From: Alphaproteobacteria bacterium UBA1908 | GTDB lineage: Bacteria; Pseudomonadota; Alphaproteobacteria; Caedimonadales; UBA1908 | Assembly (NCBI GenBank): GCA_002337525.1 | Contig: DDGG01000022.1 | Coordinates: 75,078-126,237, forward strand | DNA: 51,160 nucleotides | Reading direction: 5' to 3' | Shown: piece after piece, positions 34,665-43,620 of the stretch | Position numbering within the stretch: the first letter of the stretch is position 1 | How the letters are laid out: each line of letters starts with the position of its first letter | Translations under genes and position numbers: made by a program | The notes under the pieces: generated by a model | What the model saw: the letters and a program-made list of their open reading frames with translations, nothing else | Database searches by the model: none | What the model was told of the DNA's origin: nothing

Positions 34665-36503
34665 ATGAGCTCTTACTCCTCTTCTTCTCAAAAGAAAAGA
34701 GTCAATGGCATTCATCTTGCTCTATCTTTAAATAGCGGTTGCTGGCCGGAACAATCTGAACCATTATTATTTGATAGTGGTAGCTATGGGTCTGCAATAA
34801 ACTTGTTGGAGGATGGCTTCTCAATAGCTCCATCACCTTGGACACTTGAAACAGGTCTTGATGTTATTTCTAAAATTAATGACTATTATGAGTTACTGCT
34901 GCAAAATATTTGTGACTCATTTAATGAAAAATTTAATAAAAGATCCATACGTTTTTATCGTATTTTGCTAGGGCCAACCCTGTACTGGATGTTAAATGTT
35001 TTTTATGATAGATATTGGCGTGTCCAGGTTATATATAAGCAATTTCCAAATATCAAATTTCCTTTTGCTAATTATGATAAAGTATTTATAAGCACTTACG
35101 ATTTTGTTGTCTCTTCTAAAGAAAGCGAAAATTATAATGCAAAAATTATTAGCTATATTACAAGAAATTTAAATGTAGAAAATAGCTATTATTTTCCTTC
35201 CAGCAATGATCAATCAGATTTTTCAATACATGAACCACACACTAATGCGGTAAATATACTTAAAAAATGCAAAGGTTATGTCATTGATGAATTAACAAAA
35301 ATATTTATAGGGCAGTTTAAAAAACCACATATTATTTCTCATAAATTAAACTTTAATATTTCTTTATTTGATAGGCTTAAGAACAAGACCTTTATGCCTT
35401 ATAATAATATTTTCTCTCCTATTCCTAAGAAAAAATTATCAAGTAGAAAAGAAGATAGACTAAGAAGAGAGTTACATACTCTAATGAAGAAGCATAGTAA
35501 GTACGAGAGCGATAATTTTCTTGGGTTATTTATAGAATTCTTTGTTGGTGAGTTACCATTATCCTTCCTTGAACACCATGAATTTTATAACTCTTGCGCT
35601 GAAGAACAGCAACAAAAATACCCTATGGAGATAATTTGTAGTTCAATAGGGTGGTACTTTGACGAACCTTTTAAGTATTTTTCTGCAGGGGCTGTTGAAC
35701 GCGGAGTAAAATTAGTAGGGTTTCAGCATGGTGGAAATTATCAAATTATTAAAGAACACTTTGCCTTTAATCATGAGAAGAAAATTACAGATTTTTATTT
35801 CACTTTAGGTGAAACGGAAAGAAAACAAGAAAATTCTGATGTATATTTTTCTGAAAAATTTTGTGCCAGTAATGGCGATAATGAAATTAATGAGAAAAAT
35901 ATTTTGTTTGTTTCAACCTCTCCATGTAAATTTTTAATAGAATTTCCATGCGTTACTGAAAGAAGTGGCTTGTATATCAAAAATCAGATTGCTTTTATAA
36001 ATGAACTACAAAAAAAAGGCTTTGAAGACTTTGTATATCGACCATATAATAATGATCGTGTTTGGAACCTAACAAAAGCCATCAAGAAAATTCATCCAGA
36101 AATTAAAATAGATTCTGAGCCAGATTTTTCGACATCTCTTTCTATTGCCAAGTTAGCAATTTTCGATAATTTATCTACAACTTTTCTGGAGAGTCTAGCG
36201 AGAAATAAACCTACAATTTTATGCTGGTCACAGAAGATGTATTGTATAAATCAAAGTTCTGAAAAGTATTTTAATGACTTATTTAATTTAAAAATATTGC
36301 ACTACTGCTACAAGGATGCTGCTGATACTGTGCAATTAGCAGTTTCAACTGGCTTGGAAAAATGGTGGAGAAATTCAAAAAGACAGGAGTGTATCAATAA
36401 ATTTTTGAGTCATTTTGTTTCGGAAAATTTATGTAAAGATGTGTTAAATAACTCTAATCTTTTAAAGAAGATTCAACAAATATATGATATGGAGAGTGAT
36501 TGA
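34665..36503 (+). CDS. LIC12162-like putative transferase of O-antigen loci
   Basis: A 612-residue soluble protein. Features resembling the LIC12162 family (putative transferases of O-antigen loci) are WPEQSEPLLFDSGSYG near the N-terminus, LLGPTLYWMLNVFYDRYWRV (about 104-123) and a late glycosyltransferase-B-like part with VKLVGFQHGGNYQ and LAIFDNLSTTFLESLARNKPTI. It is probably involved in nucleotide-sugar transfer, perhaps of the nonulosonate; this is inference. It is very AT-rich. AAAGG lies 8 bases before the ATG. Confidence 0.65.
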   Translation: MSSYSSSSQKKRVNGIHLALSLNSGCWPEQSEPLLFDSGSYGSAINLLEDGFSIAPSPWTLETGLDVISKINDYYELLLQNICDSFNEKFNKRSIRFYRILLGPTLYWMLNVFYDRYWRVQVIYKQFPNIKFPFANYDKVFISTYDFVVSSKESENYNAKIISYITRNLNVENSYYFPSSNDQSDFSIHEPHTNAVNILKKCKGYVIDELTKIFIGQFKKPHIISHKLNFNISLFDRLKNKTFMPYNNIFSPIPKKKLSSRKEDRLRRELHTLMKKHSKYESDNFLGLFIEFFVGELPLSFLEHHEFYNSCAEEQQQKYPMEIICSSIGWYFDEPFKYFSAGAVERGVKLVGFQHGGNYQIIKEHFAFNHEKKITDFYFTLGETERKQENSDVYFSEKFCASNGDNEINEKNILFVSTSPCKFLIEFPCVTERSGLYIKNQIAFINELQKKGFEDFVYRPYNNDRVWNLTKAIKKIHPEIKIDSEPDFSTSLSIAKLAIFDNLSTTFLESLARNKPTILCWSQKMYCINQSSEKYFNDLFNLKILHYCYKDAADTVQLAVSTGLEKWWRNSKRQECINKFLSHFVSENLCKDVLNNSNLLKKIQQIYDMESD

Positions 36504-36505
36504 AA

Positions 36506-37285
36506 ATGTCAAACCTTACGAGCAAAGAGTTTTGGGACTCCTACTGGAGCGAGATTAGTCTGCCTTGCCAAGTAGATTTGACTCTTCCATTTGAGCGATG
36601 CTTGACCAGGAAAGTAGATTATTTTTTGGCAAGATATTTAGCTGATAAAAAGAATGCTTCTATATTTGAGGTAGGCTGCGCTCCTGGTAAATGGTTGGCA
36701 TATCTATCTCGTAAACATTTGTTAAACCCATGTGGTGTAGAGTACCTGGAACAAGCTCACTCTGCAACTGTCCGCAACCTAGAATCCTTGAATTTGCCTT
36801 CTAAGGGAATCATAAAGAGTGATTTTTTTGAAGTTGAACCTCACCCTATTCATGACATTGTCATATCATTAGGATTTATTGAGCATTTTGACAATGTAGA
36901 TAATGTTATTGAGAGGCATTTACATTGGCTAAAACCAGGAGGTTTGCTAGTATTGGGGGTCCCAAATTTTAGCAATCTTAATGGGGTGATTCAAAAAGTC
37001 CTGAATAAAAATGTCCTTGATTATCATAACACAGAGATTATGAAAAAGGAGTATTTTAATCATATAGCGGATAAATTTAATCTTAATCCTGAGTTTATTG
37101 ATTATTTGGGGTCTTTTGAGCCTGTAATGTTTATAGGGGATCAGAGTGCGCCCAATAAGCTGCAATTCACCATTAATATTTCACTGCAGGTGATCAAAAA
37201 AATTAGGAAGTTCAAGTTTTGTGATCATTTAAACAGCCCCTTATTTAGCTCATACATCTTATCAATTTACAGGAAGTCAGCATAA
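36506..37285 (+). CDS. SAM-dependent methyltransferase
   Basis: A 259-residue class I methyltransferase with motif I FEVGCAPGKW (54-63), CGVEYLEQA, IVISLGFIEHFDN and HWLKPGGLLVLGVPNF. The substrate is not indicated. The ATG at 36506 is preferred because GGAGAG lies 9 bases upstream; an in-frame TTG at 36500 overlaps the previous stop. It overlaps the glycosyltransferase gene by one base (TAATG). Confidence 0.82.
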   Translation: MSNLTSKEFWDSYWSEISLPCQVDLTLPFERCLTRKVDYFLARYLADKKNASIFEVGCAPGKWLAYLSRKHLLNPCGVEYLEQAHSATVRNLESLNLPSKGIIKSDFFEVEPHPIHDIVISLGFIEHFDNVDNVIERHLHWLKPGGLLVLGVPNFSNLNGVIQKVLNKNVLDYHNTEIMKKEYFNHIADKFNLNPEFIDYLGSFEPVMFIGDQSAPNKLQFTINISLQVIKKIRKFKFCDHLNSPLFSSYILSIYRKSA

Positions 37286-38508
37286 TGAGATTTATGGCTT
37301 TTTGCGAAATGTATTGTACAGGAGGTGGAACGCGGTACACACTTGATTGTTTGAATGCGCTTCCTGATGCATATTCTGAAATTATTTTAGCCACAAATGA
37401 TCAGATGTTTTTTTGTGAAGATAGCAATGATGTCCAAAAAGATATTAGAATGATTGAAATACCCTTTTTTAGTTATAACAGAATAGCTGTATTTTTAGGA
37501 AAAACTCGTTTTCAAAAAACTTTTTTTTGTCGTCTTTTAATGAAGATATGCCAGATTCTGGAGCCCTTATTTCTTTATATAAATGTACCTATCTTCCTAT
37601 TTCAAATATACAAAAAAAAACCAGACACTATATGTGCATTCAATGGGGGATATCCTGCATCTTTGGCAACTTTATCGTTTGCTATTGCTGGTTACCTTTT
37701 AAAAACTCCTGTTATATTAAGTATTGTCAGCCTTCCCCAAAAACGTAAAAGTATTTACGGGGCCTTTTTAGATAAAATGATTTGGGCTTGCTGCAAACAT
37801 ATCTTGGTCAATTGCAGGGCGATAAAGGAAGATCTTGTTATTAAACGAAAGGCCCCAAGAAATAAAATAAAAGTCATATATAATACAGTTCAAGAGCAAG
37901 ATATTCTTCGCAAGAAAAAAACAAATTCATTGAACATTGGATTTTTTTCAAGAATAGAAATAGAAAAAGGTGTTTTTGTTCTTTATGATTCCTTTGTAAA
38001 CCTGGTAAAAAAAATATCAAATATTAATTTGATATTTATTGGTACAGGATCCGCGCTTGAGGAGTTGCAGGAAAGGGTGAAAAAAGATGGATTGTCTGAA
38101 AAAGTAGCTATTAAAGGATATTATTATGGAAACAGCGCCAGCGCTTTGAAAGATTTTGATATTTTTGTGCTACCATCATTTATTGAAGGGTTACCATATG
38201 CTTTGCTTGAGGCTATGAGTTGTGGTAAGGCAATTATAGCCACCCGGGTTGGTGGAATTCCTGAAGTAATTACAAATGGTAAGGATGGACTATTGATTTC
38301 TCCTAAGTCAGTTGAGGAATGTGAAAAAGCTCTAGAAAAACTTTTGTCTTGTCCTTTCAAAATAGATCTTATGGCAAAAAACTCTATAGATAAATACCGT
38401 AAATTGATTTCTCCACTTTGCTTTAAGAAAAATATAGAGGAATTTTTTAGTAATATTTTGTCTAGCCTTCTTCTCGAAGAATCAAAGTGTAGCGAGGATA
38501 ATCAATGA
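37285..38508 (+). CDS. Glycosyltransferase family 4 (GT-B fold)
   Basis: A 407-residue retaining glycosyltransferase. The C-terminal GT-B half is clear: NIGFFSRIEIEKGVFVLYDSF, INLIFIGTGSALEELQERV, FDIFVLPSFIEGLPYALLEAMSCGKAIIATRVGGIPEVI. It contains the E301-x7-E309 motif that contacts the nucleotide. The N-terminal acceptor half has hydrophobic stretches consistent with membrane association. Donor and acceptor sugars are unknown. It overlaps the next gene in an ATGA junction. Confidence 0.88.
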   Translation: MRFMAFCEMYCTGGGTRYTLDCLNALPDAYSEIILATNDQMFFCEDSNDVQKDIRMIEIPFFSYNRIAVFLGKTRFQKTFFCRLLMKICQILEPLFLYINVPIFLFQIYKKKPDTICAFNGGYPASLATLSFAIAGYLLKTPVILSIVSLPQKRKSIYGAFLDKMIWACCKHILVNCRAIKEDLVIKRKAPRNKIKVIYNTVQEQDILRKKKTNSLNIGFFSRIEIEKGVFVLYDSFVNLVKKISNINLIFIGTGSALEELQERVKKDGLSEKVAIKGYYYGNSASALKDFDIFVLPSFIEGLPYALLEAMSCGKAIIATRVGGIPEVITNGKDGLLISPKSVEECEKALEKLLSCPFKIDLMAKNSIDKYRKLISPLCFKKNIEEFFSNILSSLLLEESKCSEDNQ

Positions 38509-39497
38509 ATTTAAAAAATAAAAACGTTTTGATCACTGGGGCTGATGGTTTTATTGGAAGTCATCTGGTTGAAAGTCTTGTTGATAGGTGCTCTAGTTTA
38601 ACGGCCCTAACACTTTATAACTCTTTTAATAATCATGGTTGGCTGGAATATGTCTCACCACAGATAAAGTCTAATACTAAGATAATTTCTGGTGATGTGC
38701 GGGATCAGTCTTTTGTAAACCACGCCTTTAAAAATATTGATATTGTCTTTCATTTGGCTGCATTAATTGCGATTCCCTTTTCTTATAAGGCTCCTGAATC
38801 TTATGTCGATACTAATATTAAAGGGACTTTGAATGTATTAAATGCTGCTTTGAATAATAGTGTTGAAAAGACGCTTATAACTTCAACTTCCGAGGTTTAT
38901 GGGACTGCGGATTACGTGCCTATAGACGAAAAACATCCTAAAAAGCCTCAATCTCCATACAGTGCGACGAAGATTGCAGCAGATAGCCTTGCAAAATCTT
39001 TTTTCTGCTCATTTGATATGCCTGTGACAATTGTTAGGCCATTTAATACATATGGGCCAAGACAATCGGCACGTGCCATCATCCCATCTATAATTTCACA
39101 ACTTTTGGCTGGAGAAGAAAAAATCCTTTTAGGAGATTTATCTCCTACCAGGGATTTTAATTACGTAGAAGATATTGTAGATGGATTTATATGTATTGCA
39201 GAATCTGCAAAATCTATTGGTGAAGAAATAAATATTGCTACTGGTTTGGAAATATCAATGGCAGATTTAACAAGCCTTTTAATTGAGCTGATTAATCCTC
39301 AAGCATCGGTTATCCAGGATCCTTCGCGTCTAAGACCTTCAAATTCGGAAGTTTTTAGATTGCTTGGATGCAACAGAAAGATAAAATTAATGACAAATTG
39401 GGAGCCAAGATATGATATAAGACGTGGTTTGGAAAAAACAATCGAATGGTTTAAGAAAAATCAAAACCATTACAAACACAATCTTTATAACATATAG
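38505..39497 (+). CDS. LegB-like NAD-dependent nucleotide-sugar 4,6-dehydratase/epimerase
   Basis: Extended SDR enzyme with TGADGFIG (11-18), HLAALIAIPFSYKAPESYVDTN and Y152xxxK156 (PYSATK). TSEVYGT and RPFNTYGPRQSARAIIP also fit this group. The overall wording resembles the LegB-type dehydratases of legionaminate-like loci, so a second sugar pathway is suggested. A UDP-glucuronate or GDP-sugar epimerase role cannot be excluded. It is 330 residues long and overlaps the GT4 gene by 4 bases. Confidence 0.8.
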   Translation: MNLKNKNVLITGADGFIGSHLVESLVDRCSSLTALTLYNSFNNHGWLEYVSPQIKSNTKIISGDVRDQSFVNHAFKNIDIVFHLAALIAIPFSYKAPESYVDTNIKGTLNVLNAALNNSVEKTLITSTSEVYGTADYVPIDEKHPKKPQSPYSATKIAADSLAKSFFCSFDMPVTIVRPFNTYGPRQSARAIIPSIISQLLAGEEKILLGDLSPTRDFNYVEDIVDGFICIAESAKSIGEEINIATGLEISMADLTSLLIELINPQASVIQDPSRLRPSNSEVFRLLGCNRKIKLMTNWEPRYDIRRGLEKTIEWFKKNQNHYKHNLYNI

Positions 39498-39512
39498 GAG
39501 CTTAGTATCTTT

Positions 39513-40220
39513 ATGAGAGCTGTTATTTTAGCCGGTGGTAAGGGAAGAAGACTTTTACCTTATACCCATTTTATTCCTAAGCCATTAGTTCCCATAGGTG
39601 ACAAATATACAATTCTTGAGATTATCATTAAACAATTAGCAAATTCGGGGTTTACTCATATTACAATTACAGTTAACCACTTGTCACATTTGATCAAATC
39701 TTTTTTTGGAAATGGTGAGAGGTATAATGTTTTCATTGATTATTCCGAAGAGACAAAAGAACTAAGCACTATTGGACCATTAACGCTTATTAATGACTTG
39801 CCTCAGGATTTTCTAGTGATGAATGGGGATATACTAACAGACATGAACTACGCAGAGTTTATGGATTATCACCAGGAAAATAAATCTTCTGTTACTGTCT
39901 CGGTAAAGAAGAGAGAAGTATGCTTGGATTTTGGCATCATTGAGTACGATGAAAATAAAAAAATAAATAGATTCAGAGAAAAGCCAAGTATTTCTTATGA
40001 TGTTAGTATGGGTGTCTATTGCCTCAATAAAAAAACTATAGATGCTTTGACCCCAAATAAATTCTATGGTTTTGATAATTTAATGTATGATTCTCTACAA
40101 CGTAAAAGCGGTGTTTTAATTTATCCTTATAATGGTTTTTGGAGAGATATTGGACGTCATGAGGACTATGACGATGTTAACAAAAACTATCAAAAAATTT
40201 ACGAGATGCTGAATGTGTAA
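39513..40220 (+). CDS. Sugar-1-phosphate nucleotidyltransferase
   Basis: A 235-residue nucleotidyltransferase of the short NTP_transferase type: LAGGKGRRLLPYTHFIPKPLVPIG (starting at residue 6) for NTP and sugar-phosphate binding, FLVMNGDIL for metal, and FREKPSISYDVSMGVY. Specificity (GDP, UDP, ADP or dTDP) is not evident. The position after the LegB-like gene suggests it activates the substrate of that enzyme, as GDP-GlcN-type pathways do, but this is inferred. It overlaps the next gene by 8 bases. Confidence 0.82.
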   Translation: MRAVILAGGKGRRLLPYTHFIPKPLVPIGDKYTILEIIIKQLANSGFTHITITVNHLSHLIKSFFGNGERYNVFIDYSEETKELSTIGPLTLINDLPQDFLVMNGDILTDMNYAEFMDYHQENKSSVTVSVKKREVCLDFGIIEYDENKKINRFREKPSISYDVSMGVYCLNKKTIDALTPNKFYGFDNLMYDSLQRKSGVLIYPYNGFWRDIGRHEDYDDVNKNYQKIYEMLNV

Positions 40221-41073
40221 AAAAACGGTAGTTTTAACTGGTGCGTCCGGTTTTTTGGGCCAGCACTTTGTACAAGAGTTATCTTCTGAATATAAAATCA
40301 TTTCAGTCTCCCAAAAAAAGATCAAGCAAGAAAATGTCGAAAATATTCAAATAAATTTTTCTGAGAGAGAGGCTTTCTTCGACCTTATTTTACAAAGAAA
40401 GCCAAGCTATATTTTTAACTTTCGAGCGTGTTTTGAAAACAACACTGAGACTTCATTTAAAGTAAATGTCGACTTTCCCCGGAAATTGCTTAACTTTTTA
40501 TCCAGGCAAAAATTATCATCAAGAGTTGTTTTAATAGGATCTGCTGCTGAGTATGGTTTTAATCGTTTAAAACAACCGCTAAAAGAAGAACACCCACTTT
40601 TGCCTACAAGTGTCTATGGTAGTACAAAAGCAATGCAATCTCTTTTACCTTCTCTCTATAAGCAAGAGGAGGTTGATGTAGTTTATGCACGTTTATTTAA
40701 TTTATATGGTTCTAACGTTAATGAAAACCTCCTGCCTGGTCTTCTTAGTAAAAAGATACATGGAATTTTAAGTGGTAAGAGTGAGAAAATTAAACTTAGA
40801 CCTCTTATAGATATATATGACTTCATACATGTAAGCGATGCTATAAAAATGCTAAAGCTAGTTTCTGAAAAGGGTAAAACCGGTGAAATATACAACGTTG
40901 CTTCAGGAATTCCCCTTCTTGTAAGGGATTTTGTGAAGAAGCAGCTGAAAAAACATAACCTGGACTTTGAATCAGTTGTTGAAGAGGCCTCAGAAAAATC
41001 GTCAGATGTAGGAAAAATAATATATGGATGCACAAAAAAAATTAACTCTTTGAATGAAAGATCTTATTTATGA
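40213..41073 (+). CDS. NAD-dependent epimerase/dehydratase (short SDR)
   Basis: A 286-residue SDR with TGASGFLG (9-16), SAAEYGF and Y135xxxK139 (VYGSTK). RLFNLYGSNVNENLLP and GEIYNVASGIPLLVRDF complete an epimerase/reductase pattern. It probably acts on a 4-keto nucleotide sugar, as epimerase or reductase. The first strand begins right after the start. It overlaps both neighbours. Confidence 0.8.
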   Translation: MCKKTVVLTGASGFLGQHFVQELSSEYKIISVSQKKIKQENVENIQINFSEREAFFDLILQRKPSYIFNFRACFENNTETSFKVNVDFPRKLLNFLSRQKLSSRVVLIGSAAEYGFNRLKQPLKEEHPLLPTSVYGSTKAMQSLLPSLYKQEEVDVVYARLFNLYGSNVNENLLPGLLSKKIHGILSGKSEKIKLRPLIDIYDFIHVSDAIKMLKLVSEKGKTGEIYNVASGIPLLVRDFVKKQLKKHNLDFESVVEEASEKSSDVGKIIYGCTKKINSLNERSYL

Positions 41074-41855
41074 AAATGCCATTTTATCAAACAACATTTC
41101 ATGGGATCGATTTGATTAAAGTTTGTGAGAAAATTGATCATCCACTTGATGAAATCGCTGGACCAGAAGTGTATTCAAGTGCTTATTCCGCTTTGAAAGA
41201 GAGAAATTTCTTTGATATTGATGAGGTTTTTATCCGACGTAAAAAAATGCTTTCTAAATGGGTTATTGACGTTATTCAACAATATAATGTCAGCAAAATT
41301 TTATCTGTTGGAGCAGGAACGGCTATACTAGAAAATTTCTTGCGTTTGTCCGGTTATGATCTGCACCTACAAGAATGTCAGCTTGAGTCTTTAGATTACT
41401 TGAAGAAAAGTAATAAGAACTGGGATAGCGGTATAAAAGAATTTTCAATTATAGATCAAAATCTAGAGGATATTGAACCAAACAGCTTTGATTGTGTTGT
41501 TTCTTTTTCGTCTTCTTATTTTTTTGATGATTCATTGCTTGTGAAGTTATTCTTGTCAGTACGTAATATTTTACGAAAGGGAGGAATATTTATACTTTAC
41601 GACAACTCTTTCAATGTGCATGATTTTTTTCTAAATATCTATTGGACCTTGAGGCGAACCAAACATTCAGGCGTTAAATGGGGATATAAACGCACTCTAA
41701 GTGATTGGAATAAAATTGCACAAAAGTGTGGGTTTGAAAATAAAAGTGAGTCATTTTTCGATATTGAAAATGAATTATCTTCTACTAACAGCTTTTTTGG
41801 TATGCCAGTGGAAAAGTCTGTAGTGTGGCAGGCTGTCGTATATAAGGTATCTTAG
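41070..41855 (+). CDS. SAM-dependent methyltransferase
   Basis: A 261-residue class I methyltransferase. Motif I is LSVGAGTAILE (78-88), followed by LQECQLESLDYL, FDCVVSFSSSYFF and LRKGGIFILYDN. The acceptor is unknown; it is the third methyltransferase in the locus. It overlaps the SDR gene by 4 bases. Confidence 0.75.
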   Translation: MKMPFYQTTFHGIDLIKVCEKIDHPLDEIAGPEVYSSAYSALKERNFFDIDEVFIRRKKMLSKWVIDVIQQYNVSKILSVGAGTAILENFLRLSGYDLHLQECQLESLDYLKKSNKNWDSGIKEFSIIDQNLEDIEPNSFDCVVSFSSSYFFDDSLLVKLFLSVRNILRKGGIFILYDNSFNVHDFFLNIYWTLRRTKHSGVKWGYKRTLSDWNKIAQKCGFENKSESFFDIENELSSTNSFFGMPVEKSVVWQAVVYKVS

Positions 41856-41865
41856 AAAGCACATT

Positions 41866-42822
41866 ATGCAGTTAGAAAGATTAATAGAAATTAATAATGA
41901 AGAACTGATTTCTATAATGGAATTTATGTTTGGTATCAGTGTATCTAGTTTATTGCTGAATTCTAAATATTATAGTGAGTATAACTCCGATTTTGAAGAT
42001 TTATCATTTTGCGTATTTTCAGATGATTTTTCTTCGATAGTGCTGTTCTTGATTTATAGAATAAATGATAAACTTACGTTAGATGAATCTGGGGCACGGA
42101 TTTTTGTTCGTGAAAATTCACATCAAGATTCAATGAAAACTGCCCTAAAACACATAGATTCTATTTTTTGTGCTGAGCACATAAATTTTATCCATATCTC
42201 AAATTATTTGCAAAATGGAAACTTATCGAAAATTGATAACATGTTGTTGGCCCAGGGATATTCCTCTAGGTTGATTTTTGACATGTCGGTTTCATCCAGG
42301 GAATATGATTTAGACCTTTACCATTCTTCTATTCGAAAGTCATATAAAAGTCTTATCAATTGGGGTAGAAAAAACATATCTATAAGTTACGTTAATGAAA
42401 AAAATTTAGACAAACAGGCTTTCGATAGCTTTAGATCTTTTCATAGAAAAGTTTCTAATAAGGTAACGCGTAGTCTGGAGTCATGGGATATACAATACGA
42501 TATGATTTCTAGAGGGTATGGAGAACTTTCACTAGGTTATAAAGATGGGGATTTAGTCACTGGAATACTTGCTTTGCGGCACTTAAATATGATTTTTTAT
42601 GCTGTGGGTGTCCATGAGCGAGAGTTGTTTAAATATGGGCTATCTCATTACATATTATACGATGCCGTATCCAGAAATTTATCAAATACAAACAATCCAT
42701 CTTTTTTATTAGGTTATTACGATACAACTGTAAAAGATAAAAAAACATCTAGTATTAATTTTTTCAAGAAAGGCTTTTGTCCCAATCTAAAACCTCTCAT
42801 TGTATGGTATAAAGAAAAATAG
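41866..42822 (+). CDS. GNAT/FemAB-like acyl or aminoacyl transferase
   Basis: A 318-residue protein whose C-terminal half resembles the FemAB-like GNAT group: SSIRKSYKSLINWGRKNISI, GELSLGYKDGDLVTGILALRHLNMIFYAVGVHE and SHYILYDAVSRNL. Such proteins occur in polysaccharide loci and may add acyl or aminoacyl groups to amino sugars, possibly the amino sugar made by the next genes (inference). The ribosome-binding site is weak. It lies 10 bases after the methyltransferase gene. Confidence 0.65.
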   Translation: MQLERLIEINNEELISIMEFMFGISVSSLLLNSKYYSEYNSDFEDLSFCVFSDDFSSIVLFLIYRINDKLTLDESGARIFVRENSHQDSMKTALKHIDSIFCAEHINFIHISNYLQNGNLSKIDNMLLAQGYSSRLIFDMSVSSREYDLDLYHSSIRKSYKSLINWGRKNISISYVNEKNLDKQAFDSFRSFHRKVSNKVTRSLESWDIQYDMISRGYGELSLGYKDGDLVTGILALRHLNMIFYAVGVHERELFKYGLSHYILYDAVSRNLSNTNNPSFLLGYYDTTVKDKKTSSINFFKKGFCPNLKPLIVWYKEK

Positions 42823-42840
42823 TTAGGAGAAATACATATT

Positions 42841-43620
42841 ATGAAAACAGTTATCCTTGCGGGAGGATTTGGAACACGTATTCGTGATGTTGCAGACGAT
42901 ATTCCAAAACCAATGATTACCATAGGTAGCTATCCTATTTTATGGCATATTATGAAGTTGTATTCTGCTTATAATTATAATGATTTTGTTCTTTGTTTAG
43001 GCTACAAAAGTCATACGATAAAAAACTATTTTTTGAACTATAATAATCTTAAACAAGATTTTTTGTTGGATTTGAAAACTCAGGAAACCCAACTTTTTGG
43101 ACAAAATAATCCTGAGAAATGGGAAATTATTTTTGCTGAAACTGGCTTGAATTCGTATACAGGAGCCAGAGTATTTAAGATTAAAAAGTATTTAGAAAAC
43201 GATGACTTTTTTGCTCTTACTTACGGAGATGGAGTTTCAGACGTTAATATTGATGAGTTAATAAGGTTTCATAAGTCACATGGCAAGTTGATGACAGTTA
43301 CAGGTGTGCATCCTCCTGGTAGATTTGGTGAACTTGAAATTGATAATGATCAAGTGATTGGCTTTAATGAGAAGCCTCAAGCCACTGAAGGTTGGATTTC
43401 AGGAGGTTTTTTTATTTGTTCTAGGGGAGTTTTTGATTATCTCTCGCCAGACGAAGACCTTATTTTTGAGAGAGAACCTATTGAGAATATTACAAAAGAT
43501 GGTCAGCTTATGGTATATAAGCATGAGGGTTTTTGGCACCCTATGGACACATCTCGCGAATATAAACTCCTTAATTCTCTATGGAACGATGGAAGAGCCC
43601 CCTGGAAAGTTTGGTCATGA
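42841..43620 (+). CDS. rfbF: Glucose-1-phosphate cytidylyltransferase RfbF
   Basis: Makes CDP-glucose from CTP and glucose-1-phosphate. LAGGFGTRIRDVADDIPKPMITIG near the N-terminus, WHIMKLYSAYNYNDFVLCLGYK, FALTYGDGVSDVNI, GRFGELEIDNDQVIGFNEKPQ and FWHPMDTSREYKLLNSLW are highly typical. The length of 259 residues is normal. AGGAG precedes the ATG. It overlaps rfbG by 4 bases. Confidence 0.94.
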   Translation: MKTVILAGGFGTRIRDVADDIPKPMITIGSYPILWHIMKLYSAYNYNDFVLCLGYKSHTIKNYFLNYNNLKQDFLLDLKTQETQLFGQNNPEKWEIIFAETGLNSYTGARVFKIKKYLENDDFFALTYGDGVSDVNIDELIRFHKSHGKLMTVTGVHPPGRFGELEIDNDQVIGFNEKPQATEGWISGGFFICSRGVFDYLSPDEDLIFEREPIENITKDGQLMVYKHEGFWHPMDTSREYKLLNSLWNDGRAPWKVWS

